Assembly: GCF_019097595.1 (NCBI RefSeq)
Contig: NC_080731.1
Span: 21,743,366 to 21,807,365, forward strand
Length of the DNA: 64,000 nt
Direction: 5' to 3'
DNA from: Hemibagrus wyckioides
Taxonomy: Eukaryota; Chordata; Actinopteri; Siluriformes; Bagridae
Below the pieces are notes generated by a model. That model searched no databases, was not told the origin of the DNA, and saw nothing but the letters and a program-made list of their open reading frames with translations. The position numbers and the translations under genes were made by a program. How positions within the stretch are numbered: the first letter of the stretch is position 1; the number at the start of each line of letters is the position of its first letter. Below, one piece after another: positions 20,601 to 31,010 of this stretch.

Positions 20601-23600
20601 AGAGTGTGTGAGGGGTGTGTGGGGTGTGTGGGGTGTGTAAGTGTGTGTGAGATGTGTGTATGGTGTGTAAGAGTGTGTGTGAGGGGTGTGTAGGGTGTGT
20701 AAGAGTGTGTGTGAGGGGTGTGTGGGGTGTGTAAGAGTGTGTGTGTGGGGTGTGTAAGAGTGTGTGTGTGGGGTGTGTAAGAGTGTGTGTGTGGGGTGTG
20801 TAAGAGTGTGTGTGAGATGTGTGTGGGGTGTGTAAGAGTGTGTGTGAGGGGTGTGTAGGGTGTGTAAGAGTGTGTGTGAGGGGTGTGTGGGGTGTGTAAG
20901 AGTGTGTGTGAGGGGTGTGTAAGAGTGTGTGTGTGGGGTGTGTAAGAGTGTGTGTGAGGGGTGTGTGGGGTGTGTAAGAGTGTGTGTGAGGGGTGTGTGG
21001 GGTGTGTAAGAGTGTGTGTGAGGGGTGTGTAAGAGTGTGTGTGTGGGGTGTGTAAGAGTGTGTGTGTGGGGTGTGTGGGGTGTGTAAGAGTGTGTGTGAG
21101 GGGTGTGTGGGGTGTGTAAGAGTGTGTGTGAGGGGTGTGTGGGGTGTGTAAGAGTGTGTGTGAGGGGTGTGTGGGGTGTGTGTGTGGGGTGTGTAAGAGT
21201 GTGTGTGTGGGGTGTGTAAGAGTGTGTGTGAGGGGTGTGTGGGGTGTGTAAGAGTGTGTGTAAGGGTGTGTGGGGTGTGTAAGAGTGTGTGTGAGGGGTG
21301 TGTAGGGTGTATAAGAGTGTGTGTGAGGGGTGTATAAGAGTGTGTGTGAGGGGTGTGTGGGGTGTGTAAGAGTGTGTGTGAGGGGTGTGTGGGGTGTGTA
21401 AGAGTGTGTGTGAGGGGTGTGTGGGGTGTGTAAGAGTGTGTGTGAGGGGTGTGTAAGAGTGTGTGTGTGGGGTGTGTAAGAGTGTGTGTGAGGGGTGTGT
21501 GGGGTGTGTAAGAGTGTGTGCGAGGGGTGTGTGGGGTGTGTAAGAGTGTGTGTGTGGGGTGTGTAAGAGTGTGTGTGAGGGGTGTGTGGGGTGTGTAAGA
21601 GTGTGTGTGAGGGGTGTGTGGGGTGTGTAAGAGTGTGTGTGAGGGGTGTGTAAGAGTGTGTGTGGGGGGGGTGTAAGAGTGTGTGTGTGGGGTGTGTAAG
21701 AGTGTGTGTGAGGGGTGTGTGGGGTGTGTAAGAGTGTGTGTAAGGGTGTGTGGGGTGTGTAAGAGTGTGTGTGGGGTGTGTAAGAGTGCGTGTAAGAGTG
21801 TGTGTGAGGGGTGTGTGGGGTGTGTAAGAGTGTGTGTGAGGGGTATTTGGGGTGTGTAAGAGTGTGTGTGAGGGGTGTGTGGGGTGTGTAAGAGTGTGTG
21901 TGTAAGAGTGTGTGTGTGGGGTGTGTAAGAGTGTGTGTGTGGGGTGTGTAAGAGTGTGTGTGAGATGTGTGTGGGGTGTGTAAGAGTGTGTGTGAGGGGT
22001 GTGTAGGGTGTGTAAGAGTGTGTGTGAGGGGTGTGTGGGGTGTGTAAGAGTGTGTGTGAGGGGTGTGTAAGAGTGTGTGTGTGGGGTGTGTAAGAGTGTG
22101 TGTGTGGGGTGTGTAAGAGTGTGTGTGAGGGGTGTGTGGGGTGTGTAAGAGTGTGTGTGAGGGGTGTGTGGGGTGTGTAAGAGTGTGTGTGAGGGGTGTG
22201 TAAGAGTGTGTGTGTGGGGTGTGTAAGAGTGTGTGTGTGGGGTGTGTAAGAGTGTGTGTGAGGGGTGTGTGGGGTGTGTAAGAGTGTGTGTGAGGGGTGT
22301 GTGGGGTGTGTAAGAGTGTGTGTGTGGGGTGTGTGGGGTGTGTAAGAGTGTGTGTGAGGGGTGTGTGGGGTGTGTAAGAGTTTGTGTGAGGGGTGTGTAA
22401 GAGTGTGTGTGTGGGGTGTGTAAGAGTGTGTGTGTGGGGTGTGTGGGGTGTGTAAGAGTGTGTGTGAGGGGTGTGTGGGGTGTGTAAGAGTGTGTGTGAG
22501 GGGTGTGTGGGGTGTGTAAGAGTGTGTGTGAGGGGTGTGTAAGAGTGTGTGTGGGGGGGGTGTAAGAGTGTGTGTGTGGGGTGTGTAAGAGTGTGTGTGA
22601 GGGGTGTGTGGGGTGTGTAAGAGTGTGTGTAAGGGTGTGTGGGGTGTGTGGGGTGTGTAAGAGTGTGTGTGGGGTGTGTAAGAGTGCGTGTAAGAGTGTG
22701 TGTGAGGGGTGTGTGGGGTGTGTAAGAGTGTGTGTGAGGGGTGTTTGGGGTGTGTAAGAGTGTGTGTGAGGGGTGTGTGGGGTGTGTAAGAGTGTGTGTG
22801 AGGGGTGTGTGGGGTGTGTAAGAGTGTGTGTGTGGGGTGTGTAAGAGTGTGTGTGTGGGGTGTGTAAGAGTGTTTGTGTGGGGTGTGTAATAGTGTGTGT
22901 GAGATGTGTGTGGGGTGTGTAAGAGTGTGTGTGAGGGGTGTGTGGGGTGTGTAAGAGTGTGTGTGAGGGGTGTGTGGGGTGTGTAAGAGTGTGTGTGTGG
23001 GGTGTGTAAGAGTGTGAGGGGTGTGTGGGGCGTGTAAGAGTGTGTGTGAGGGGTGTGTGGGGTGTGTAAGAGTGTGTGTGAGGGGTGTGTGGGGTGTGTA
23101 AGAGTGTGTGTGTGTGTGGGGTGTGTGGGGTGTGTAAGAGTGTGTGTGAGGGGTGTGTGGGGTGTGTAAGAGTGTGTGTGTGGGGTGTGTAAGAGTGTGT
23201 GTGAGGGGTGTGTGGGGTGTGTAAGAGTGTGTGTGAGGGGTGTGTGGGGTGTGTAAGAGTGTGTGTGAGGGGTGTGTAAGAGTGTGTGTGTGGGGTGTGT
23301 AAGAGTGTGTGTGTGGGGTGTGTAAGAGTGTGTGTGAGGGGTGTGTGGGGTGTGTAAGAGTGTGTGTGAGGGGTGTGTGGGGTGTGTAAGAGTGTGTGTG
23401 AGGGGTGTGTGGGGTGTGTAAGAGTGTGTGTGAGCGGTGTGTGGGGTGTGTAAGAGTGTGTGTGAGGGGTGTGTGGGGTGTGTAAGAGTGTGTGTGTGGG
23501 GTGTGTAAGAGTGTGTGTGTGGGGTGTGTAAGAGTGTGTGTGAGGGGTGTGTGGGGTGTGTAAGAGTGTGTGTGAGGGGTGTGTGGGGTGTGTAAGAGTG

Positions 23601-25402
23601 TGTGTGAGCGGTGTGTGGGGTGTGGAAGAGTAGGTGTGTGTGGCGTGTAAGAGTCTGTGTGTGGGGTGTGTGGGGTGTGTAAGAGTGTGTGTGAGGGGTG
23701 TGTGGGGTGTGTAAGAGTGTGTGTGTGTGGGGTGTGTGAGGTGTGTAACAGTGTGTGTGAGGGGTGTGTGGGGTGTGTAAGAGTGTGTGTGTGGGGTGTG
23801 TAAGAGTGTGTGTGAGGGGTGTGTGGGGTGTGTAAGAGTGTGTGTGTGAGGGGTGTGTGGGGTGTGTAAGAGTGTGTGTGAGGGGTGTGTGGGGTGTGTA
23901 AGAGTGTGTGTGAGGGGTGTGTAAGAGTGTGTGTGAGGGGTGTGTGGGGTGTCTAAGAGTGTGTGTGAGGGGTGTGTGGGGTGTGTAAGAGTGTGTGTGA
24001 GGGGTGTGTGGGGTGTGTAAGAGTGTGTGTGAGGGGTGTGTAAGAGTGTGTGTGTGTGGGGTGTGTGGGGTGTGTAAGAGTGTGTGTGAGGGGTGTGTGG
24101 GGTGTGTAAGAGTGTGTGTGTGGGGTGTGTAAGAGTGTGTGTATGGGGTGTGTAAGAGTGTGTGTGAGGGGTGTGTGGGGTGTGTAAGAGTGTGTGTGAG
24201 GGGTGTGTGGGGTGTGTAAGAGTGTGTGTGTGGGGTGTTTGGGGTGTGTAAGAGTGTGTGTGAGGGGTGTGTAAGAGTGTGTGTGAGGGGTGTGTGGGGT
24301 GTGTAAGAGTGTGTGTGAGGGGTGTGTGGGGTGTGTAAGAGTGTGTGTGTGGGGTGTGTAAGAGTTTGTGTGAGGGGTGTGTGGGGTGTGTAAGAGTGTG
24401 TGTGAGGGGTGTGTGGGGTGTGTAAGAGTGTGTGTGAGGGGTGTGTGGGGTGTGTAAGAGTGTGTGTGAGCGGTGTGTGGGGTGTGTAAGAGTGTGTGTG
24501 AGGGGTGTGTGGGGTGTGTAAGAGTGTGTGTGTGGGGTGTGTAAGAGTGTGTGTGTGAGGTGTGTAAAAGTGTGTGTGAGGGGTGTGTGGGGTGTGTAAG
24601 AGTGTGTGTGAGGGGTGTGTGGGGTGTGTAAGAGTGTGTGTGAGCGGTGTGTGGGGTGTGTAAGAGTGTGTGTGAGGGGTGTGTGGGGTGTGTAAGAGTG
24701 TGTGTGTGGGGTGTGTAAGAGTGTGTGTGTGGGGTGTGTAAGAGTGTGTGTGAGGGGTGTGTGGGGTGTGTAAGAGTGTGTGTGAGGGGTGTGTGGGGTG
24801 TGTAAGAGTGTGTGTGAGGGGTGTGTAAGAGTGTGTGTGTGTGGGGTGTGTGGGGTGTGTAAGAGTGTGTGTGAGGGGTGTGTGGGGTGTGTAAGAGTGT
24901 GTGTGTGGGGTGTGTAAGAGTGTGTGTCAGGGGTGTGTGGGGTGTGTAAGAGTGTGTGTGAGGGGTGTGTGGGGTGTGTAAGAGTGTGTGTGAGGGGTGT
25001 GTGGGGTGTGTAAGAGTGTGTGTGAGGTGTGTTTGGGGTGTGTAAGAGTGTGTGTGTGGGGTGTGTAAGAGTGTGTGTGAGGGGTGTGTGGGGTGTGTAA
25101 GAGTGTGTGTGAGGGGTGTGTGGGGTGTGTAAGAGTGTGTGTGTGGGGTGTGTAAGAGTGTGTGTGAGGGGTGTGTGGGGTGTGTAAGAGTGTGTGTGAG
25201 GGGTGTGTGGGGTGTGTAAGAGTGTGTGTGAGGGGTGTGTGGGGTGTGTAAGAGTGTGTGTGAGGGGTGTGTGAGGGGTGTGTAAGAGTGTGTGTGAGGT
25301 GTGTGTGAGGGGTGTGTGGGGTGTGTGGGGTGTGTAAGAGTGTGTGTGAGGTGTGTGTGAGGGGTGTGTGGGGTGTGTGAGGGGTGTGTGAGGGGTGTGT
25401 GT
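8617..25402 (+). repeat. ~16.8-kb satellite of 24-bp and 32-bp G/T-rich units
   Basis: The unit is GTGTGTAAGAGTGTGTGTGA plus GGGG (24 bp), often extended by TGTGTGGG (32 bp). Variants replace GAGGGG with GTGGGG, or carry AAGGGTG, GATGTG or GTTTGGGG. The plus strand is almost free of C across the whole array. On the minus strand the unit reads as His/Thr/Pro/Leu/Ser codons ([14 protein letters not shown]) continuous with the LINE RT tail. Both flanks are LINE sequence that would be adjacent in an unexpanded copy, apart from about 75 bp missing at the 25402 side. It lies wholly inside a gene A intron. Confidence 0.95.
10270..11530 (+). repeat. Higher-order duplication of about 632 bp inside the satellite
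   Basis: A block with a rare variant string (GAGTGCGTGTAAGAG, then GTAAGGGGTGTTTGGGG) occurs at about 10306-10491 and again at 10938-11123, exactly 632 bp apart, with the same flanking order of unit variants. The GAGTGCGTG marker recurs about 11 times in the array: near 10417, 11049, 11951, 13890, 14827, 15793, 18909, 19312, 20149, 21786 and 22684. The spacing is irregular, which points to repeated block duplication rather than unit-by-unit slippage alone. Confidence 0.75.
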
Positions 25403-25493
25403 CTGTCCTCACTATCCCCTGAAGGGTCTTGTGATCTGAGACGGTGCAGTTTCCAAACCAGGCAGTGATGCAGCTGCTCAGGACGCTCTCCAT
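24927..25493 (-). pseudogene. LINE RT C-terminus running in frame into satellite codons
   Basis: This minus-strand frame is open for 188 codons. The first ~30 residues are genuine RT tail ([20 protein letters not shown]), and the rest is [14 protein letters not shown] repeat. It documents the reading-frame origin of the satellite. It is not likely to be a functional protein: the RT core is missing and 32-bp units break the frame further in. Confidence 0.6.
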
Positions 25494-25740
25494 GGTCCCT
25501 CTGTAGAAGGTGGTCAGGATGGGAGGTGGAAGGTGAGCCTTCCTCAGCCTTTGCAGGAAGTAGAGACGCTGCTGGGCTTTCCTGGTGATGGATCCGGACT
25601 GACTGAGGTCTCCCAGTCAGGAAATCCAGGATCCAGTTGCAGAGGGAGGTGTTCGCAGGCTCAGCTTCTCAATCAGCTGCTGAGGAATGTTTGTGTTGAA
25701 TTCTGAACTGAAGTCTATGAACAGAATTTGTACATAATTT

Positions 25741-26480
25741 TATCAAGTATAAAAAGAATATAAGAATATAATACAAAATAGAATATAAAACAGACTATCA
25801 TTATACAATATATAAAAATAGAATAAAAATAATCAATAGAAGAGAATAAGAAAGAAATCAGCAGAAAAGTAATATGTACAGTGAGATGGGTGGATGGTGT
25901 GGACAGAAAATAGATATAAGTTGAAATATTGATACAGTTAAGGTTAAAGTGACATGTGGAATATGCAGCGGTGTGCCAGTCCTGAATTATAGTGACTTAT
26001 GTGCAAAGTGATGTTTTGTGTACATGTGCTGTGCCAGTAGACCGATTCTGCAAATTATGAGGCAGGGAGAGTAGTCCAGGAACTAGGTGTTCTCCTGGTT
26101 CAGAGGCGAATGGCCTGCAGAAAGAGGTTTCTCCTCATTCTCTATTAATTTGCCTTCAAGGAGTGGAAGCATTTCCCTGAATGCAACAGAGAAAAGAGTC
26201 CATTGTTGTGATGGCAAAGGTCCTTCACCATCTTCCTGTCCCTGGTCAGCAGGTGTAGAAAGTCTGTATAACCTAAGAGGGTGCAGACGCTTCTTCACCA
26301 GGGTGTTGATATGACAGGACCATGACAGGTCCTGCATGATGTGAACACCTAGGTACCAAAAACTGATGAGTGTAGAGGGAATTATGGTGTTAAACACTGA
26401 ACTGCAGTCCACAACATTTTCACATAATTCCTTTTCCTGCATTTGTGTGGAGAAGATGTGTAACGGCATCCTCAGTAGTG
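25741..26480 (-). mobile_element. Second LINE remnant (minus strand), 3' part
   Basis: On the minus strand, CSSVFNTIIPSTLISFWYLG (RT palm block fused to a distal block, so an internal deletion) is followed by GVHIMQDLSWSCHINTLVKK, then an A/T-rich 3' region down to about 25741. The family differs from the satellite-bearing LINE in its tail sequence. It lies next to the satellite LINE in the same orientation and intron. Confidence 0.65.
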
Positions 26481-26875
26481 TGGTTATGGCGCTAAGCAAC
26501 TTAAAGTGGATCCCACGTGTCTGGTAGTGAAGCAGTGATAAAGTCTCTGTCTTTCAAAGCACTTCATCACTACTGAAGTCAGGGCTACAGGTTGGTAGTC
26601 ATTAAGGTAGGGTGGCTCTTGTTTCTAGTAGAAATTAGTAAAGAAAATGTGATGAAACCTATCTGGACAGGTAGCAGTGCACTGGGACACCTTGCCCAAG
26701 ACCAACCCACATGGGATTCTATAAACTTTGATTGATCCTCAGCATTGACACCAGTCATTTTGATAGAAAGAGGGTGTACAAATCAGGTTGTGTGAAACTG
26801 TGTAACTGCTAAATCTAATTGTGTATGTGTGTGTGTGTGTGTGTGTGTATGTGTGTGTGTGTGTGTGTGTAATAG
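26481..26875. other. Gene A intron sequence shared with other introns of the array
   Basis: The block AGAAAATGTGATGAAACCTA to GCCCAAGACCAACC (about 26640-26706) matches gene B intron sequence at 60247-60313. The block from ACATGGGATTCTA to GGTGTACAAATCAG matches 7385-7460. A (GT)n tract (26823-26870) precedes the next exon. Confidence 0.6.
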
Positions 26876-27097
26876 ATGAACAGCCAACTGCTACAAGTGG
26901 AACAGCTTGTACAGCAGGCTGAAGAAGGGAAAGAGGAGAACATCAGAGAAGCGGAGCAGCAGATCGAGCGGCTGGAGCAGCAGTACTCTAAATATTTAGT
27001 ACGAGTCTCATCATTTTGCAGTGCAAGGAGGAAACACCTGAACTGGTACAGAGTACAGCATAGCAATGATGAACATCTAATGACTGAGAGAGAAGAG
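26876..27097 (+). CDS. Gene A coiled-coil exon 4 (74 codons)
   Basis: The exon runs from (GT)n-AATAG to GAAGAG|GTATTT, 222 bp, phase 0 at both ends. It reads MNSQLLQVEQLVQQAEEGKE, IREAEQQIERLEQQY, SSFCSARRKHLNWYRVQH and EHLMTEREE. It is a near copy of exon 3. The in-frame ATG at its first codon could start a short internal product, but no promoter evidence supports that. Confidence 0.8.
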
Positions 27098-27327
27098 GTA
27101 TTTTTCCTCTTTGTTGTTTCATTATACACACACACACACACACACACACAGTAACAAACCCGAGTCCAAACAAGGAGCAAACAAGGGGTATGCAAACAAG
27201 ACCAACCTCTGTGTGGAGATACTTGTAAATTTCTCACAGTCAGATCCCTGTTTCAGTTTCAGCTTTATTTGCCTTTTTATAACTGTGTGTGTGTATGTGT
27301 GTGTGTGTGTGTGTGTGTGTAAAACAG

Positions 27328-27555
27328 TTGAACAAACGGCTGCTACATGTGAACCAGCTCGTACAGCAGGCTGAGGGAGGAACACAGCAGAACATTAGAG
27401 AAGCTGAGAAGGAGCTTGATCAGCTGGAGCAGCAGTACAAGAACAAGGATTATTCAGAACAAATCAAATTCCTCTGCAGGGTAAAGAGGATAGAGCTGAA
27501 GCAATACAGTGGACAACCCAGCAATGAACAACATCTAATGTGTGGGGATGGAGAG
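27328..27555 (+). CDS. Gene A coiled-coil exon 5 (76 codons)
   Basis: The exon follows (GT)n-AAAACAG and ends at GGAGAG|GTATGT, 228 bp, phase 0 at both ends. It encodes LNKRLLHVNQLVQQAEGGTQ, IREAEKELDQLEQQY and IKFLCRVKRIELKQY, then a long-form tail ending MCGDGE. The invariant Cys is kept. Confidence 0.8.
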
Positions 27556-27712
27556 GTATGTTTCTTATTTGTTTTTGTATTTGTATTTAAACATCTGTGA
27601 ACTGTGGAAGTCCTATTTCAATCAGTTCACTGCTGAGTTTGGGAAGGGAATTTATTTATTGATTTATTGACTGATTGCCAGATTGAAATGTGTGTGTGTG
27701 TGTGTGTAACAG

Positions 27713-27940
27713 TTGCAAAGGCAACAGGAACAAGTGGAACAGTTTGTACAGCAGGCTAAAGACGGAAAAATTGAGACCATCAGGGAAGCGAAGGTTGAGA
27801 TTGATCACCTGGAGCAGATGCAGTACCTGAACACTAAAAATGTAGTACCGGTCACACCGTTCTCCATGTTAAAGAGGGCAGAGCTGTACTGGTACAGACT
27901 ACTGAACAGTGATGACAAATAATAATGACTGAGAAAACAG
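27713..27940 (+). CDS. Gene A coiled-coil exon 6 with three consecutive in-frame stops
   Basis: The exon follows (GT)n-AACAG and has a donor CAG|GTATGT at 27941, so its length (228 bp) keeps phase 0. The frame reads LQRQQEQVEQFVQQAKDGKI, then LYWYRLLNSDDK, then TAA TAA TGA (27920-27928). In gene B the same position is open (DKEQLMTEKIE). The usual FC is replaced by PFS, so the conserved Cys is lost. Either this exon ends the protein, it is skipped, or the copy is a decaying pseudo-exon. Confidence 0.65.
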
Positions 27941-27954
27941 GTATGTTTCTATAG

Positions 27955-28150
27955 TAAATAACCTGACTAACATAACTCATCTAAAACACCAAAACACTGA
28001 CCAAATTAACCTAAACAACCTAAATGACCTGAGCAACCTTCAGCCACACAGACTAACCAGAACCACCTGATTAAATCAAACTAACCTAAACAACCCACCT
28101 AACTAACTGAAATAAGCTGTTTAGTTAACTAGCTATGACCTAAATGACTT
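27955..28150 (+). repeat. Degenerate A/C/T-rich repeat (AACCTGACTAA-like)
   Basis: Words such as CTAACCTAAACAACC and AACCTGACTAAC repeat irregularly, with very few G. A matching stretch follows the last visible exon of gene B (61200-61410), including CATCTGATTAAA and AACTAACTGAAATAAG. This supports duplication of exon and downstream intron together. Confidence 0.7.
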
Positions 28151-28776
28151 TACTGACCAACCTTAATGAAGAATCTCCAGCACCAGTGTCTTCATATCAG
28201 ATCAGACTCCTAAACCCAACTGTGAAAGATGGCTCTGTAACCTTGTAGAAGCAGCAGATGTGCACACGGACTGACTGTATGGGAGGCAAAGCTGATGACA
28301 CTTTGTGGTGGTGACTACAGAAGAGCATGAAGATGAACAGAACTCAGGCAGGAGGTTAGAGGGCATACACAAAGAGACAGAATTCTTCCAGAAACACAAA
28401 GAATTCAGAAAAAGATTTCAGAAAACCTGTAAAGAAAAATCAGACATCATGCTGCAGGAGCTGGAACTTCACCAGACCACAGAAAGGATCTCTGCCCAGA
28501 CAATGATGCTGTAAATCACCAGTGCTACAGGACAGACTGCTACATGGACCAGTGGAATACTGTGTGTTCTGGGAACATATCCCAGTTCCTCTAATGGGAT
28601 GTCCAGGATGAGGGACTTGGTGACTGGTGTGCTGGAATGGTTCTGGTTCTTGAGCCTGATTACACACTGTTGATAAACTGAACAATGCCGTTAGACTAGT
28701 AGACGAGTTCATCTTGCTCTTAGCAGACCACATGCTCAGCAAGATCAGCAGAGCAAATATCTTTACAAATGCAGAG
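28151..28776 (+). other. Gene A intron; one short unassigned open frame
   Basis: A 69-codon open frame lies at 28305-28514 (with HKETEFFQKHKEFRKRFQKT). It is rich in charged residues and predicted helical. No splice sites in phase with the gene A exons frame it, and no family is recognised. It may be chance or an old exon. Confidence 0.3.
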
Positions 28777-29474
28777 TTCACACTGCACGATTTCAGCCCT
28801 GATTTTCAGTCCCATAAGTTTTGCAAAATGGCAGACAAATGCCTGAAATTGAAAATTGCAAATCAGAGTTTGTGCATGAGAGTGACAATCACACAGTGTA
28901 AATTATCAAAGACGTGATCTGAGAGAATCACTGATGCATCGCTGATGCCTGTGAACTATTTGGTATGCTAAATATCTGGACCTGTCAGCGACTCAAAGTC
29001 GCGCATTGACTGAAAAATACCCCGGCAATGACCTACAGCCAATGAGAGAGTGAGATTCAGGGCATCAGGCAGTTCAGGGCGGAGTTATAGACCACAATAT
29101 CAGCAAGCATGGCTTTAGTTGGAGCACATTCAAACAGAAATAAAGCAAAACATTTGCTTGACCAATCACTTGAGCAGCAGCACATTGCTAAATTATTAAT
29201 TTTTCAGAATGCACAATCCTTGTTCCCCATGTGTTCCCAACCATTTCCTCCTCCTCCATAATCTTTTTCACTTTTTCACCTTTTCATTGCAAATCAGCAC
29301 ACTGACCATTTGGATCGTGAACCTTTTGCAGGATTCAATTTCCTGTCTTGAGCCAGCTCCTGTCACCAATCCATTGTGCAGTGTGAACACAGCAGCAACT
29401 GAAGGCTCCCCCAGATAGTTGTGCAGTGTGAAAACAACAGTGATCTGACCACTTTGAAAATCATGCAGTGTGAA
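28777..29474. mobile_element. MITE with inverted ends
   Basis: The left end is TTCACACTGCACGATTTC and the right end, read on the minus strand, is TTCACACTGCATGATTTTC. The inner end repeats the CACACTGCACAAC motif as a subterminal copy. No transposase is visible in the ~700 bp between. The superfamily is not assigned. A Tc1 element has inserted 6 bp to its right. Confidence 0.55.
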
Positions 29475-29480
29475 GTCATA

Positions 29481-30722
29481 CACTATATTGCCAAAAGTAT
29501 TCGCTCACCCATCCAAATAATCAGAATCAGGTGTTCCAATCACTTCCATAGCCACAGGTGTATAAAATCAAGCACCTAGGCATGCAGACTGTTTTTACAA
29601 ACATTTGTGAAAGAATGGGTCGCTCTCAGGAGCTCAGTGAATTCCAGCGTGGAACTGTGATAGGATGCCACCTGTGCAACAAATCCAGTCGTGAAATTTC
29701 CTCGCTCCTAAATATTCCACAGTCAACTGTCAGCTGTATTATAAGAACGTGGAAGTGTTTGGGAACGACAGCAACTCAGCCACGAAGTGGTAGGCCACGT
29801 AAACTGACGGAGCGGGGTCAGCGGATGCTGAGGCGCATAGTGTGAAGAGGTCGCCAACTTTCTGCAGAGTCAATCGCTACAGACCTCCAAACTTCATGTG
29901 GCCTTCAGATTAGCTCAAGAACAGTGCGCAGAGAGCTTCATGGAATGTGTTTCCATGGCCGAGCAGCTGCATCCAAGCCATACATCACCAAGTGCAATGC
30001 AAAGCGTCGGATGCAGTGGTGTAAAGCACGCCGCCACTGGACTCTAGAGCAGTGGAGACGCGTTCTCTGGAGGGACGAATCGCGCTTCTCCATCTGGCAA
30101 TCTGATGGACGAGTCTGGGTTTGGCGGTTGCCAGGAGAACGGTACTTGTCTGACTGCATTGTGCCAAGTGTAAAGTTTGGTGGAGGGGGGATTATGGTGT
30201 GGGGTTGTTTTTCAGGAGCTGGGCTTGGACCCTTAGTTCCAGTGAAAGGAACTCTGAATGCTTCAGCATACCAAGACATTTGTGCAATTCCATGCTCCCA
30301 ACTTTGTGGGAAGAGTTTGGAGCTGGCCCCTTCCTCTTCCAACATGACTGTGCACCAGTGACCAAAGCAAGGTCCATAAAGACATGGATGACAGAGTCTG
30401 GTGTGGAGGAACTTGACTGGCCTGCACAGAGTCCTCAACCCAATAGAACACCTTTGGGATGAATTAGAGTGGAGACTGAGAGCCAGGCCTTCTCGTCCAA
30501 CATCAGTGTCTGACCTCACAAATGCGCTTCTGGAAGAATGGTCAAAAATTCCCATAAACACACTCCTAAACCTTGTGGACAGTCTTCCCAGGAGAGTTGA
30601 AGCTGTTATAGCTGCAAAGGGTGGACTGACGTCATATCGAACCCTATGGATTAGGAATGGGATGTCACTTAAGTTCATATGCGAGTCAAGGCAGGTGAGC
30701 GAATACTTTTGGCAATATAGTG
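29481..30722 (+). mobile_element. Tc1-like transposon, full length, TA-flanked
   Basis: The ends are perfect inverted copies: CACTATATTGCCAAAAGT begins at 29481 and its complement ends at 30722, each continuing with ATTCGCTCACC. A TA lies at 29479-29480 and 30723-30724. At ~1.24 kb with one transposase gene it has the normal Tc1 layout. It lies in the gene A intron between the last two exons, in gene orientation. Confidence 0.9.
29615..30722 (+). pseudogene. Tc1-like transposase (broken)
   Basis: The ATG at 29615 starts MGRSQELSEFQRGTVIG, the paired-like DNA-binding region, with GRPRKLTERG at the hook. A TGA at 29843 interrupts it. The catalytic domain continues with VLWRDESRF (first Asp), [15 protein letters not shown] and a frameshift after SAYQDI (about 30283). 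It resumes with FQHDCAPV (second Asp) and, after another shift near 30440, NPIEHLWDELE (Glu). All three DD34E residues can be seen, but stop and frameshifts make it inactive. Confidence 0.85.
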
Positions 30723-30819
30723 TATAATCTCAGCATAAGGTAGATAATTCTGGATTTTGGTAGATCTGCTCGGCTGGGGAGCCTTGATAGCTGACTACCT
30801 TCATTGGACCATTTGTTCT

Positions 30820-31010
30820 TTATTTATTTACATGGCTTCTGGTTTGGATGGCCAGCACATCAGAGCTCTTCCAGATGAGAATGTGTCAGTGTTTAGATGA
30901 ACTGGATGGAGCTGTGGGTCACATGGATGATGTCCTTGTATATAGAAGGTGTCCTGAGGAACATACCATTGTTGATGCAGCACTGAATAAGCTGCAGAAA
31001 GCTTGACAGA
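30820..31010 (+). pseudogene. gypsy-like reverse transcriptase active-site fragment
   Basis: The plus strand reads GHMDDVLVYRR followed by EEHTIVDAALNKLQKA, the catalytic MDD block of Ty3/gypsy-type RT. Only ~60 codons are recognisable, and stops follow. Sequence from 31011 to 31310 has no clear identity. Confidence 0.6.

Larger units (their letters stand above)
7960..25740 (-). mobile_element. LINE remnant (minus strand) expanded by a giant internal satellite
   Basis: Read on the minus strand, the element starts with an RT fragment (25740-25403) containing [44 protein letters not shown] and [17 protein letters not shown]. It then enters the satellite (25402-8617) and resumes at once with the RT tail and 3' UTR (8616-7960). 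The latter holds the FPSGKRY-like tail region, the TTCGGACCCGCACAGTC block and a terminal TATGTGACAAATAAC-type tail. The RT active-site portion is deleted between about 25620 and 25590, so the copy was already dead or non-autonomous. It sits in gene A intron 7763-26875, antisense to the gene. Confidence 0.8.

Noticed and set aside
10306..22757. Six identical 61-codon Cys/Val/Gly-rich frames on plus inside the satellite
   Set aside because: They are direct translation of the GT-rich unit, recur with the repeat blocks, and lie in an intron. No start context or family supports a protein.
8617..25402. CRISPR-like array
   Set aside because: Units are contiguous without unique spacers, and the context is a LINE in a vertebrate intron.
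8617..25402. Telomere or centromere satellite
   Set aside because: The unit is not TTAGGG, and the flanks are halves of a single LINE inside a gene. It is a local expansion.
28305..28514. Additional gene A exon or small gene
   Set aside because: The frame is helical and charged but lacks phase-compatible splice sites and has no counterpart in gene B. It is kept only as a low-confidence note.
29938..30678. A 246-codon minus-strand frame
   Set aside because: It is the antisense shadow of the Tc1 transposase at 29615-30722, which has clear catalytic motifs.
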